Shown in pieces: positions 1-13,400 of a stretch of DNA of 64,000 nucleotides. Both the position numbers and the translations under genes were made by a program. The stretch comes from Leishmania mexicana MHOM/GT/2001/U1103. Lineage: Eukaryota; Euglenozoa; Kinetoplastea; Trypanosomatida; Trypanosomatidae. Position 1 is the first letter of the stretch, and the number at the start of each line of letters is the position of its first letter. The stretch is from positions 248,001 through 312,000 of the forward strand of contig NC_018337.1 of assembly GCF_000234665.1 (NCBI RefSeq), given 5' to 3'. The notes under the pieces are model-generated. The model did no database searches, was not told the DNA's origin, and saw only the letters and a program-made list of their open reading frames with translations.

Positions 1-2
1 CG

Positions 3-341
3 GCGGCAGAGGCGTTCAAGAAGAGCTGCACGGCGGCAGGTGAGGGGGACACGTACCTCACACTGAAGCAGTACATGCCGACTCGTGTCATGCTGAACGA
101 CTATGGCAAAGAGGCCCGCCGCCTCTCTGAATCTGGCGCCACCAAGGCGCAGCTGGAGGAGTTCCGGGGAAAGGGCCGCACCAAAAAGGGCATATTCGAC
201 GGTGATGTGACGAACGGCGAGCTCGAGATTGGCCAAATCGTGTCGGCATGCAAGGACATTCCGACCGCTGCGGAGGTGGTAGAGCGCATTGTAAATGAGT
301 TCCGCACGCGCAACGCGCAACTTGCCAAGATGAATCTGTAG
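3..341 (+). CDS. Nitronate monooxygenase-like protein (2-nitropropane dioxygenase family), C-terminal fragment
   Basis: The frame is open from the window edge to a TAG at 339-341, so only the last 112 residues are seen and the start lies upstream. Family members are FMN-dependent TIM-barrel enzymes that oxidise alkyl nitronates. The visible part fits the family's C-terminal end: a short acidic stretch, then E-I-G-Q-I-V-S-A and K-D-I-P-T-A-A-E-V-V-E-R-I-V, which resembles the usual G-Q-x-x-G-x-I-x-D-I-x-P-x-x-E-I-V ending. The FMN-binding glycines and any catalytic histidine are outside the window, so activity cannot be judged. The gene heads the plus-strand array, and a polypyrimidine-rich spacer follows. 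The assignment rests on the C-terminal motif alone; another flavin TIM barrel is possible. Confidence 0.6.
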   Translation, partial: AAEAFKKSCTAAGEGDTYLTLKQYMPTRVMLNDYGKEARRLSESGATKAQLEEFRGKGRTKKGIFDGDVTNGELEIGQIVSACKDIPTAAEVVERIVNEFRTRNAQLAKMNL

Positions 342-3197
342 AGCACACGAACGAAGCAGTGCACCCTCTTCACAAAGTCGCGCGTTGCGAGTCGCACATA
401 CACAGGACGGGAGAAAAGAGAGCCGCAACAGAGAGGCGCACACGGCAATATACAAGTCCACACGTGTGTGCACCACCACACACACCACCCGACCCTCTCT
501 CTTCCCTTTTCCTTTGTTTTATGGACAGCTGCGTCGTGCGTGCCTTCCTTACTGTCCTCATTTCTCTGCGGGTTTCCACCCCCACACACACACACGCGGC
601 ACTTCCTTCCGGCACCATCACCGCCACCTCAGCAGCCCAGGTGCTTCACAAGGGCGAAAGCAAGGGATGGTAGCGCAAGGTGTGAAAGACACCACACAAA
701 CTCTGTCGCGCCTACTGGCAATGGGACGCCCCATGCACACGCGCACACACACACTCAGAGAGAGAGACCCATGTGCGCATGCTTCGTCTCTCACTGTCTC
801 GCTGTGTCCCACGCTCTCACCAACATGGGCGGATACACTATGGTATAGGTGTGTCTGAAAAAGGGGGGTGCATGCTGACGTATCTCGCCTCTCTTCTACC
901 TCCACTTCTTCCCTCCCGCAGCCATCCAGTAAGATGAGCCCCGCCCTCTCCCTGAAAGAGAAAGCTAGTCATACGACGACGTCTCCATCACTCGCGGACT
1001 GGCACCCCACATCATGTGCGCCACGCTGGCGTCCCCCTCAGACACACGCCGGACCGGTCACGATGGCGTTGTAGTGCGATCCTGCACGCATTCTCCCCCT
1101 GCGCGTGAGCTCGTCGACCGGAATACAAAGCGCCTCCGCTCTGTCGGTCGCTGAGTTCGATATGAGGACTACATGCTCTTTCAATCCGTGCATCATCACA
1201 GAGGTGTCATTGGGGGAACCCCCATTTGCAAGACTCCGATGGGTCACGTTGTTGCACACCCAACGCAACCATCCTACACATCTCTTGCGCCATGAAGGCG
1301 ATCTCCCCCGACGTGTGCACGGCGCGGCTCGAGAAGGGGCGAGCACAGGAACCTCGCATCCGTTCAGGAATTCCGCTCTGTCGTGGGGGAGGTGTGTGCT
1401 TGACATGACCAAACTGCGCACTGCGCGCACACGCCCCACGGCAGTACCAGTCATCACCTTCCCGCCTCAAACACAATGGACACCGCCTTACGACGCTGCG
1501 CCACTCACATGCGACGCCTAGATGGCACAGGGGCGCTCCAATGGCACTCGCATCCCCGAAGGGTGACCGCGAACAGGGGGCAGCATCCGAATGAGAAGAC
1601 GCAGGTGCTCCCCACGCCTCGAATACACGCCATCTTGCTCCCGTGCAGGTGCTCGGCTTTCGAAGCCCGAAGAGGAGGAAGGGTGATCCCGCACGTCCTA
1701 CAAGCCTTACCCGAGGCGCGAGCCCATTGACGCCTAACCAGTAGCCAAGGAAGAGCGGAAGGGGAACTCCCTTGCCTACGGCACAGGTGAAATCGATGCA
1801 CTTTGCGGATCTGTGTGGCGAGATGAAAAGCGAGGGGCTGCAACCAATGCAGCGCGCATGGGACGTACCCCCGCCACCAGTGACAGAAGCCGATGGCGAG
1901 GCCCCTCCCCTCACTGGCAGCAGTCGTTATGGTGCCGAGCGCACCTCCGAACCCTCTCCTTGGTTGGGCGTTCACCGTCGTGGAGGAGAGAAAAGGATGT
2001 CTCAGACGGTGGCATCTTCATTCTCTGGCCGCGACAAGTCAGCAGCTGCCCCGATGAGCAGCGTTACAACGCGGCTGTGGGCCTGGATGCGCAGTCATGG
2101 GAACTTTATGCTCGACGGCTGTGTGGGGGGGTGACGGACCTGGCAAGGTCATCTTTTCCAGGTGCTTCTTCCCGTGCATCAGCGAAGAGCGCATCCAATG
2201 AGCTTCCCCGTTGGCCCAGAGGTGATGCGGAATGGTGACAGCAACATCGCCCTGCCATCCTATGTGTGCCAAGCGACCCGCCTCCAAAATTCTGGCGAAG
2301 GTCTGCATGGAAAACATCCAACGGACGGGTGGTCCACAGGCGGTGGAAACAGCTCTGCAGGCGCCCTGAAGCGTCGCGGGAAAAGCTTAGCGTCACCTTG
2401 AATGACGCCGAGACCAGGGTCTGCAACTCATCTGCGTTGGCTGGCGTGGTGCTTCACGACAGCTTTGGAACTTTTTGTGGTGGAAAACATACGTGCACCC
2501 GGCCGAGCGCCGATTCGATCAAGCAGCTCACCACCAGGAGGATGGGGGCGGTACGCATGCATCCGCATACGAAGCAGATGGTGGCCACCCGTCCCCGTTG
2601 AGGGGAAGGGGAGGGGTATCCAACGCGAGTAGCATCAACTCGGCTGAACTCTGCGCGGCTCGCTGTGTTTTTTCGGGCACTCACGACATTAACAAGAAAC
2701 AACAATGAGAGGCAGCGGCAGCACCACACCTTCCCATCGACAGCACGCCGGCCATGTGATGCATGCTGCAACGCGTGCATGGATGACTGTTCTCCCAAGT
2801 GCATCCACTTCTGAAATACAACTCCGCCGCTACTCCCGCCGACGGCCGGAGCTGTGATGCCGCACACCACACGGTGATGGGGTCTGACTAACGACATGGC
2901 GAGGGACACGACGTGATGGATACGGGGCGGGAGGAGGAGGTGGTCCCTGCACACTGCCCGTAGAAGTCATCGAAGGGCGACAAACAGCGACCCCGGGAGA
3001 CCGGAATGCAGAGGTCAGCTTCCGTCGTTCCTGGCCACATCCGACACGTTTGGTGACATCGACCACAGCGCGCTCGAAAAAATGAGGGATAAAACCCCGC
3101 AACCCTCGAGACACCGCCCTCTACTCCACAACTTTCTCTCTCTCTCTGATCTCATACTGACGAGTGTAGGAAATATTGACATACGCACGCACTTGGA
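342..3197. other. Spacer without a convincing gene (2.9 kb)
   Basis: From 342 to about 860 this is CA/CT-rich, as expected of a 3' UTR and spacer. From about 900 to 2950 the composition becomes gene-like and balanced, but every frame on both strands is broken by stops; the longest minus-strand frames are 1207-1914 and 1505-1975. Cys/His-rich fragments occur in minus frames around 1400-1740 and may be the worn remains of a retroelement, which is not proven. A pyrimidine tract at 3129-3149 with an AG at about 3168 precedes the possible gene at 3198. Confidence 0.5.
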
Positions 3198-4110
3198 ATG
3201 CCCTCCTTGAAGGCTTCGTCGCCTTGCGGTGCCCCCGGAGTCGTTTCTATCCGCAAGGGTGCCGCTGGAGCGATGGTAACGGTGCCAGCTCTTTCCGCCC
3301 CTGCCCTCGAGCCACTCAAAAGTGGTGTCTTTCACCGTGCCATGTGTGCTGAAGCAGCCACCTCGAACATGCCGCTGTTATCCCTTCCGCCGTCGAAGTG
3401 GTCGCGTATCTCACCCACGAGGAGTCGTCCTGTGCCATCCTTTCTCTCTTCGGGTGCATTCGCTACGGTCGACCCGGCAGCCGATGTGAAAGTGTTAGAG
3501 TACGAATCCGATTCCATCAGCACTGCGCGTCGGCTGTCGCTCTCCCTCATCACAGACACGGATATCACCGATGAATGCCAGAGCCTCACCGCCTCCGTTG
3601 ACGGTAGAGGGTCCACCTCCCCTCCCTACACTCTCTCTTGTAGCGCCGGCAGCTTTTAGCACAAGTCGCGCGACTTCGTTGCTGTTCGTGCTTGCAAGTG
3701 CGGTGCATCCTGCGCGACCCCCTACATCCATTGGCGCCGCAACGGTTCGCACCGAGGCGACAGCAAACTCAGACGTCACCACGGCAATGAGCAACACCAC
3801 GAACATGTCGCCAGGACACTCCATGCGCAGCTCTCGTAGCTTCTTTCGCTCCCCGCAGGCGCGTGTGTGGAGGACGGCGGTGCCGCAGAACAACCGTCAT
3901 GTCGGCGGTAGCGTGCCTGGCCCGCTCGAGGAAACCGGGCAGGTGGAAGAGGCGATCAGCGTGATCTTGACGATGGCCAACGCCGGTCACCGCATGTTTT
4001 CGTGGACAGAGCTGAGAAGTCCACACGCGTCATCGAAGAGGATATTCACTTCAATGATGATAATGTCGTCGCCTAACATCACTTTTGAGGTGCGAAGCTG
4101 CGTATTCTGA
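3198..4110 (+). pseudogene. Possible hypothetical gene with a frameshift (two overlapping frames)
   Basis: I do not recognise this protein. The first frame starts at ATG 3198 and runs 153 residues to a stop at 3657-3659. The second frame, open across 3571-4110, continues for roughly 170 residues after the overlap. A single-base shift somewhere in 3571-3659 would join them into a protein of about 300 residues. In favour: a CT tract at 3129-3149 and an AG at about 3168 give a trypanosomatid-type splice acceptor 30 bp before the ATG, and composition is Ser/Thr/Ala/Pro-rich like other low-complexity trypanosomatid proteins. Against: minus-strand frames of similar length overlap, and no motif or domain is visible. 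It could be a broken gene, a sequencing error in a real gene, or chance. Confidence 0.3.
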
Positions 4111-6113
4111 CGTGTGTGTGGGTGGGTGTGGTTGTGGGGTGTGTGGATGGCGTGACGTGAGGCGGGCAGGCCATATAGCTGTATGGTACTTTTTTTTACT
4201 ATATCGACCATTAAACCCTTTTTTCTCTCTCCTCCTGCCCTCCACGCTCCTCAAGCGTGTGTTGGTGTAGGTGCACCCGCCTCCGTTACGGTCTCTCTCG
4301 TGTAATACATACATGAGCCATATCCATGGTGCCCATGCACGAGGACGTGTATGAAAAAAAAGAAGGGTATCCAAACGGAGCGGTGGGGGGAAAGCACTAT
4401 GACTTACATGCACGCCCAGCGGTTTCCTTTCTTTTCCCCTCCCCCCTCCCCTCCATACTTGCCTCTCCACCCACTCACCCATCCTCTTCCTCCAGAAAAG
4501 AGAAGACAGAAAACGATTGGCTCTTTACCCTCTCCTGATTTTTTAGGGGAGAGGAGGGGGAGGAGGAGGAGGGCGGGGGTTTGCGCTTCTATACGCGATA
4601 AACTTGTCGCTATTCTCGCTCCTCTGTGTGCCTGCTCACTCCCTCGTTCTGCCTACCATCTCTACCCATCATCGTATCCACCCTTTCCTTCACTGCCTGC
4701 CTGCCTTAGCCATTATTGTCATCTTTTTATTATTATTATTTTGCCTTTGCGCTCTTCTCGCACGACTACATACGCACGCACACATGTATATGTGTATGTA
4801 TATATGTATTTGTTATCTGTTGTATCCTCTCTGGCACGCTTTGGTGTGCGCAGGGTCAGCGGACCAATCTCCATCATTGCAGCCTCTCCGCCGTGTGTCC
4901 ATCGCCCGCGGCACGAGACAAGACAACAACGAAAACGTCACTTTCTTTTCTTGTTCGTTGTTGTTGCCGGTTTTGTTTTGTGGGTGCGAAGGGAAGAGGG
5001 GAGGGGAGGGGGGGCGACTCTGTGCGTGTAGTTCTTCATCTTCTGATCACTTTCTCCCATGTGCTCTCCCTCTCTTTTTTTTCTCAATCAGAGCTTACTT
5101 CTGGCTCTCCGCCGCCTCTCCTCTCTCAGGCTTCTGTCTTTTTTTTTTCCGGAAGAGGGAGCGGTGCGTGACGGCACGCACGTGTGTCAGAGATCCGTGA
5201 TTCATGTCGTAGCACTCCCTCCTGTGCCCACGTTACCCTTTTCGCTATCTTTTTGTTGTTGTTGTTGTTCCGGCCTTTCGCTGCTGACTTTATTATTATT
5301 CCCTCTGTTTCTTCCTGTATCCACCGCACCACCACGACCCACCTTTCCAGTCCCTTCGTCCTTCTCTGCTCCTTGTACCAAAGGTGAGGGTGTGTGGGAG
5401 GGAGGAGGGGCATTTGAGGGTATCGGCCTCTCGCATTGTTGTTGTTTAGTTTGCCGTGGTGTAAAACGTGGATCTCAAGCATGACTCCCATTCTTTGTTT
5501 TATCTGTGTGTAAACGTGTACTACTTCCGCGCTCCACGAAGCATCCTTCCGCTTTACTCCTCATGTTCAGCCTCCTCTCCCCCTTTACAGTGTTGAGAGA
5601 GTGGGATACCCACTCCTGTAGATGGTTTCACTTTCTTCCCCTCATGCGTGCGCGTCGTCTTGGATCTATGAATTCATGATTGCGCTCCATATGGTGAGGC
5701 TTTTCCGTGCCTTTTTCTTTGCCCGCCCTCCGCCTCTGCTCCACCCCCTCCCCCGCCGCCTCCTCCTCCTGATCCTTGTATGGGGCCTCTTCTTGAGCGC
5801 TCTCCTCTCTTTTCTTTTCGTCGCTATTTCGCCTCGCTGTCGCCGATAATGCACAGCACACACGCAGGTAGGTGTATGGGTGTGTGTCTGTGTTTGTGTC
5901 TGTGTATGTTTTTATTGGTGCCCTTTTTCCTCCCTCCCCTCTCCTGGGTACTTTTCCGATCGGAGGTGGAAGTGGGAGGAAGGGCGGAGAAACAGGCGCC
6001 TTGATGCCCCGAGCGATGCACACCAGCCAGCATGCTCGCCTCCCCTCTCTTTCTTTTCCTCTCTTTGCACTTTTTCCTCCCTTTCATGGCTTTCTCCATC
6101 CAAGTGAAAAGAG

Positions 6114-6126
6114 CTCTCTCTCTCTC

Positions 6127-6172
<46 letters not shown>
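6114..6172. repeat. Compound CT/TA/TG microsatellite
   Basis: An uninterrupted (CT)n block passes into (TA)n and then (TG)n over 59 bases. Such runs are common in Leishmania intergenic DNA and are length-polymorphic. Confidence 0.9.
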
Positions 6173-6173
<1 letters not shown>

Positions 6174-6526
6174 CTTCTCGATTTTGTGCTCTCGTCTAAT
6201 TCATGTGCTGTAGCTCTTCGGAGCTTTCTCTCTTGCGGGAGGGGAGAGGAGAGAGGGAAAGGGAGGGGAACTGAAAGACGGTGCCATGGAACACACATCA
6301 CGAAAGGGGAAAAAAAAGCGTAGAGGCAAAGTCCGAACAAGAGAAAGATGTCGGTGAATCTGGCACTGCCCGTTACTGTGGTCTTCTCCTTCCTCGTTCC
6401 CCTCCCCTCTTACGCTCCCACTCCCTTCGCCCCATGGGAGACGGATTACCTTTCACGTCTATTTATGTGGTGGTTATGTGTGTTCGTCCTTTCTCTCTAC
6501 CCCCCCCCCCAAGCCCGTACGTCTGA

Positions 6527-6541
6527 ATATATATATATATA
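6527..6541. repeat. Short TA microsatellite
   Basis: Alternating A/T run of 15 bases, just downstream of a ten-base C run at 6501-6510. Non-coding spacer sequence. Confidence 0.8.
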
Positions 6542-7496
6542 CATGCTCGTGCGTAAGTGATGCAGCCGTCAGCATTCTAAACAGGAAAACGAACAAACGC
6601 GCGATGGTCCGTGACGCCTTCCCTGTCGTAATCCAATCCGCCCTCGTCGCCGTTGGAGCATGACCCTCTGCAATAGTCGAAGCTCCGTCAAAGCATCACC
6701 GCTGCCCTGCGAACCTCGCCCCCCCCCCTCCTACGGCGTTCTGCGCATCATTTCTCGGCAGAACTGCCACCCTTTCCCCCCCCCTCTCTCTCTCTCTCTT
6801 ACGCTCCATGATTTCGCTACGTCGGCGCCTTTTTCTCTTCCGCTCCACCGTCAGATCGTCTCTCCAACTCTCCCGCCTTCCCTCATCCCAACTTCCTCTG
6901 CGCTGCTGTGGTCTCGCTGCTCGACAGCGGACGAGAAGAGACAGAGGCGCCTTTCCATCGCCCCTTCAGCACGCACGCGTATGTGTGGGTGGTTAGCACA
7001 CAAAGACGAGCAGCTACAACGCACGCCTCATATACGTAAACACGAAAACGAAAAAACATAAAGCGCACAGAGGGGGGGAGGGTGCCGGCCTTTGCGCGTA
7101 GTGCCACCAGCACCATCGCTAAGCCATCCCACTCTCTCTGTATCTGTTTCCTGTGTTTCCCCTCCGTGGCCGCCTAACAAGACACGCGTGAGTGCGAGAG
7201 AGAAAAAGAGAGACGGAGGCGCACACGCCCAAAAGGCAAAACACGCCACTACGGGTATATTGGCTTCTCCGCTCTCTCTCCCCATCTTCCTTACACTTTC
7301 ATGCGTGCATCATCATCATCATCACACACACACGAGGGCATCCGTGCTTTTTCTCCCCCCCTTTTCCTTCGTACTTGGTTTGGTCACCGCTCCAACGCCG
7401 CATTGTAGGCAGGGCAGACTTGCACGTGCGATCTACGGCCGCACTGCCTAACAGAAGGCGAGTCGCACATTTCACACTTTCTCGCCACAGCTGTAG

Positions 7497-10400
7497 ATGG
7501 AATCGCCTCCGGCCCAGGCTGTCTCTGGAGAGCAGCGCGCCCGCTTGCTAGAGCTGGAAGAGCGGCAGCGTCAGCTCAAACGCCTGTGCGAGGAGGCACT
7601 CAGGGAAGAGGAGCAGCATCAGCAAATTCTCCAGCAATTAGAGGAGCACAACACGGCCGCCGTGTCGTCTGTTGGGTCGTTCGCTGCTGGCAGCGCCGGA
7701 AGCTTTACCGGTGCTGCAGCTCTGCATGGGAGGCCTTTCTCGCCCAGCGCCGGAGCGGAACCACTCGACGACTTGCTGACAGGCGAGGTGCAGTCCTTTC
7801 GTGACCCCAACAGCATTGTCCGCGACTCCTCCACCGGCAGTGTAGCCGCAGCGCCCTTGCTGCGTGCTGGGTCGTTGTCGAATCCGCGCAACCCTTCTAT
7901 GGACCGGCCGTGCACTCGACTTGACAATAGCTATCGACCACCGACGTACCCGCTGCCAACGGCGTCCGCAACACAGCCGCCTCCCCAGCCGCGAGCAATG
8001 CTGTACACTGCCTCTCGCCGGCCTAGAGAAGAGGGAAGCCGGGCAGCCGCAGCGGCCATAAATAGCAGCATCCAGCCTTCCATATCTGCGCCAGTGATGT
8101 CGTCGTCCCTACCGGTAACCAAGATGTGGTGGCATGGTGAAAAGGGTGCTGCAGAAAGAAGGCTAGGGTTGAACGTCGCGTTCGCCGCTTCCACGCCAGC
8201 CGAGAGAGTCAGCGCCGGCTATGGCGCGTACGCCGCCTGTTCCCCGCCCGCTGCACCCGCGCCCCTGTCGCCACCGCCACCACCACCGCCGCCAGAGCGC
8301 AGTCGCAGCCGCAGCGCGGGCTACAGCGGTCCCCTGGGAGATCGACTATGGCGCAGTGATGTCCGTCCCCACCACGGCATCCCTCCCCCTCCCCCACCTC
8401 CACCAGCACCGAACGCAGTAGAGGTTATGGTCTCACCTTTCTCTGTGCGGTACTCACGGACACTCGGCGCGCGTGCAGGCTTGTCCCCGCCGCCATCACG
8501 GCCCTCACGCTCATCCGCGCCGCCGTTGGTCTCTCCGGAGGACGTCAAGGACAACCTTCCACCTCCGCCTCCACGCGCGCACAGTCGTGCCGCTGCTTCG
8601 CACAGCGTGCAGCCCACCATGGCAGAGAAGTACCGCAGGTCGCGTAGCTTTCTCAACGCCGACCCGCCGCTGCCACCACCACCACCACCACCACCACCAC
8701 CGCCACCGCCAACAGCACACAAAGACCTGGATGGCGACTCGATCCTGTTGACAACCTCAACGGAGCGCGTCATCGAGCGATGGAGGCATCAATTGAGCCG
8801 CAGTGATGCACTCGGGCAGCGCGATGGTCACTACGCCAGTAGCGGGTACGATCGGAGCGGGGCCGCAGGTCAGCAGTCCTCCATTACCCGTCCAGGCACA
8901 AGGGTGGGCGTCACGTTGGCGGAGCGCCGCACCTCTCAGGCATCTGCCGCCCCGCTACTCTCCGTTCCTTATCGCGAGAGTGCCGCCAGAGAAAACGTCA
9001 AGGTCGCAAGCCGGACACCGCCGCCGCCACCACCACCGCCGCCGCCGCCGCCTGTGTCTGGTACGGCTTTTCTTTCCTCGCCAGCCCGCTACAGCGAAGG
9101 CGGAACCGAGGACGAGTCGCTTCTAAACAGATGGGAGACGGTGTCATTGACACCAAGTCTGCGAAGTACGGAAGAGCGGCGCCTGCGCAGCTACTTCGCG
9201 AAACCAGACGGAGAGGTTGGTCGTTCAGCTCCGGCACATAAACACTACGCGAGCTACAGCCGTCAGCGTGTGCCGGGATCTCGCGATGGAGTGAAGAGCG
9301 CTCGAGGAGGTGCACTCCTTGAAACCGATGGCACGGCTTCCTCCACCTCCCCTCCGGGAGTGACAAGGCCTGAGGGCAGCGTCAGCGCCTGGCAACAAAC
9401 TTCTCGCGCGGCGGAGCCGCCATTGCATCGGCGTTCGACAGCCGCCCCTTTTGCCTCCTCAGCACCTTCTGTAGCTGAAGTCCCTCCACCGACACCGACC
9501 AAGGCGATGCCCAAGAAGACGGCCCTTCACCCGTATGGGTTGCAGGAGTCACAGTCTTCCTCGCTCTCGCCCCCCCCAGAGCCCAGTCTCAGAAATGCAG
9601 CAGCCAGGAACGGCAGTGGCGCCTCTCGGCACAGAAGCGCCACCCCGGCGCCTCTGCTTTCGGCGCTTTTCGCAAAGCATCAGCCAAGCACCTTGCCCGT
9701 CCTGAACGGAAGCCATCTCGACTCGGCGTGGGGCAACGGCGGCACCTCACTCCCCGCGCGGCCGGATGTCAGTGGCGCGGCAACCGCCCCAGCACCGCAC
9801 ACCGCTGTTGCAGCTTCGGACAGCGACTACTTCGACATAGGCCCCGAGAAGGAGGCACTGCTGACACTGCTGCAGGAAAGCAACCGCGGCGCACCAGGGA
9901 GCAGCGCCGGTGTCGCGCTCCCAGCCACCAGCCGCTCGTCGTCGATACAGCCGTGGACGTCGTCCTCGGTGGCAGCTAACGTCGCAGGCAGCGGTCAACA
10001 AGGTGAGAAAGCACCCTCTTACCCTCCCTCGACCCGCCTGTCCGAGAGCAAGCAGACACAGAGTTTTGCTACTCCGCCCGCGATGACGATACTGCCGCCT
10101 CATAACAAAGACTCAGCAAGGCGGCACTCCAATTTCAACCCGTCGGTGGACACGCCGCTCCCGCTCAGCGGAAGCGCCAAGGCAGCCGCTGAGGGAACGC
10201 AGCACGGCAACGAGGTGGCTGCGGCGCAGCTGCAGCAGAAATACGACGCAGCGCAGACCAAGGCAGAAGCGCTGGCGCGGCACCTGGTGAAGGCCATCGG
10301 TGATCGCAAAATGCTTCAGGCCAGTGTCGAGCAGCTGGAAATGCTTGTGGAGGAGTGCAACGCCGAGGTTGGTCGGCTTCAGCAGATTGTGGAGCAGCAG

Positions 10401-13400
10401 CACCAGGACAGTGCCACCTCCCTCGGGGTGCAGGCAGCACTTCGCGCCAAGGAGCGGGAGGTGGCTGTGTACGAGGATGAAATCCGGCGACTCAACGTGG
10501 TGCTGAATGGACACCTCACCCGCACGGCCACCGCTGAGCGTCTGGCGCAGGACAGTGTGCAGCATGGACTGGTGGTGAAGGAGGCGGAGGTGGAGGCGGC
10601 CATGGCAGAGGTAGGTATGGCGCATTTGGCGCAGCGGGAGGCGGAGGAGCGAGCCAACCAGCTGGCGAATGAGCTGGATACAGCGGTGGAGCAGATACAG
10701 TTCCTCGACGAGCGCCTTGCTGAGATGGAGCGGGCTGCAGCGGCAGCGCGCTTCCAGGCGATGCCTGCACGCATCATTGAAGAAAACGACCTGAACTTGG
10801 ACGGCGGCAACGTCGCTCTCTCACACTTGAGCCCAGCAGCGCACTTCACCATGCCCCCCGACGAAGAAACGCGTCATTGGCCGCCGGAAGCGCGGCGAGC
10901 GATGGCGCAGCTTGCCGCACAGGCAGAAGGGCTGCTTTTCAAAAATGCGGAGGGGGAGCGTCACGCCACGATGCGCCTGCAGCACGTGGAGAACACCTGC
11001 AACGAGCTCCAACGGGACCTCCAACGGCGCGGTGAGGAGGTGGAGCGTGCGCGTGAGGCATGCGAACAGCTTCGACAGGAAAAGAGCGCCTTGCAGACGG
11101 TAGGAGGGCTGTGGTATCAGCAACTACGTGAAGTGAAAGAGGATGCGCAGCTCGTCTCGGAGATGGTGCGCACCTCCCGAGAAGACGCGGTGGACGTGTA
11201 TCTGTCCTCGAGAGTGGCAGAGGAGCGCGCTGCTGCGCACTGTGCCGCCGCGGCAGCAGCAAGTCCGCTGCAGCCCCTACCGACCCCAGCGCCGATGGAT
11301 CCGGCAACGTTGAAGAAATCTGCGCAGTTCGCGCAGCAGGTGATGCGCGACTTTCATGCGGTGGCGCGCTTTCTTTCAAGCCTGCGCACCATGAACATAG
11401 GGGACAGCAACGGGTACCAAATCCTGCAGGCTATCGCTAGTGGCCGCAACCCAGCCGAAGCTCTCTACACGGCTGACGACACCGCCACACCGAAGCGGCT
11501 GAGTGAGCGGCTCCCCCCTCACGAAGCGGGTGAGGCAAAGCGCCGCGTGCAAGAGAAGAAGGCTCGCGTTTTGCGTGCCGTAGAGCAGGCTCTGATGGTA
11601 GAACCGGCTTCGGCCGCCCCATACGTCTCGGTAGACGCGCCACACAACCGTCCCTCCAGCGGCGCCACCATCACACTGGGTCTGCCGCCACGCGCGGGAG
11701 GGCAACCACCAGTAGCGGAGGGGGAGGAATGTGAGGTGCCCGACGCCCTCGAGGACGATCTGGCGAACAATGATGAGGTAGAGATGGAGGTGGTGTCCTT
11801 CTCGCTGCACCCAGCGCGGATGGGCAGCCACAGCCTCCGCGACGGCAGCAACGGAATGGTTCACAGCGATGTGCGCCGGCGCCCGGCGTCCGACTCAGTG
11901 ACCTCCTTGCCGCGCAACCGAGTGCCGCCAACCGCGTCCGCCTCAGAGATCAGTTGTGCACCTTCAGCGTTTAGAGCCTCGCCGCCACCGGTCCCGCTCG
12001 CGTTCGATGGCAGGCCGTTCTGCAGCACGTCGTTCATGGACGACAACGAGGCCCCCAGCAACGCCTCGACATCTCGGCCCACCGTAGCCAAAGCGGCACC
12101 GGCGCCCCCCACCCCGCTCCCATCCGTCTCGCGACCGCTGCGTCTCTCTACCACGCCGTCGCAGCCGCAGTTAGACGGCAAGGAAGAGAATGAGGAAGAG
12201 GCGGCGGCACCCTCTGACAAGCAGTCGAGCCCGACTCGTGCGTCGTCGCACACTGTCCTTAGGGCCGACTCGATGCCGATCCGCGAAAACGGCGCCGACG
12301 TCGACTTCGACATGTCCTCCATCACGCTCGTGTCATCCCCTTCCATGTCGCAACAGACGTCCCATCAGCAAACGGCAACGGTGCAACGGTCATCGCCGCC
12401 ACCGACGCTTGCCGGCACCGCTACACCGCCGGCGGATCTCACAGAGGGTGCCCCCGCCGCACGCCCCAACGCTTCCGTACCGATGCAGGTGCAGCAGCAC
12501 CACAAGTCGATGCCCGGGGCAAAAGAGAGTACTTCGCCGCCGTCGCGTCTCCGCTCCCCGACCCCCAACCGGGTGCCTGCGGTGTGGACTGAGATGCACG
12601 CCGAGGTGGACCTTATCACGTCTCCCGTCGAGCGTCCAAAGCCGTCTCAGTCGTTTGCGGACGAACCCCCGCCGCGCGTAGTGTGTGACGGGAACACACA
12701 GCCGGTGCATCTAGGCTCACGGCCGAAGGACCGCAGCACCACCGCGCGTCCGTCCTCTACGCCGCACCAAGGCTCGCGCTCCGGGACGCGCTACAGCTTC
12801 GAAGCGGGAGATGGAGAAAAGACTGCTGCGCCGCCGCGACAGAAAGACCGGCACCGTCGTGGGGCGAGCGATGAAAGCAATGACAATGAGGCCACGCTCT
12901 TCTTTTGCGAACCGCCTCGTGGTGTAGTGCAGGAGGTGGCCCCCGAATCAACGTCAATCCCATTGCAGCAGCAGCACTCTGGCGTAGCCGTGGACCTCCG
13001 CAACGATGACTTTGCCATGTCGTCTCGCAGGGCCTCTGCGGCGGCCGTGACACCGGCGCAGGCGGTCTCCGTCTCTCCAGAGCACACCTCCGTAATTGAA
13101 GAGGAAGAAGCCGACTTAGAAGAGCGAGTGCCGTCCGCTGGCGCAGCAGCAACACGCCTTTCGCTGCACCTCGAGCCGCCGTTAAAAGGGGTGCATTCCG
13201 CCGCCTCGTCTGTGCCGGTCGTCACTCGTGGGCCTCTGAAAGACTCAACGATGAGCAAGCCGAGTTCGTCTCACACTCGCAGTGTCGTCGACGACGACGA
13301 GCCATCCTTGAGTTTTTCGGCGCCGCCACCGCCGCTACCGCCTCCACCGCCGGTACAATCACAAGCACGACCGTCACCTTCGGAGGAGCATCCACACGAA

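Larger units (their letters stand above)
4111..7496. other. Long polypyrimidine-rich spacer and probable 5' leader of the 7497 gene
   Basis: This 3.4 kb stretch has no gene I can support; its frames are Ser/Leu/Pro/Phe or His/Thr-rich translations of CT and CA tracts. It holds many pyrimidine tracts, C homopolymers (for example 6501-6510), TA and TG microsatellites and a short CAT run near 7307-7324. Several tract-plus-AG pairs could act as trans-splice acceptors for the downstream gene, the nearest being an AG at 7489-7490 just before ATG 7497. Confidence 0.55.
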
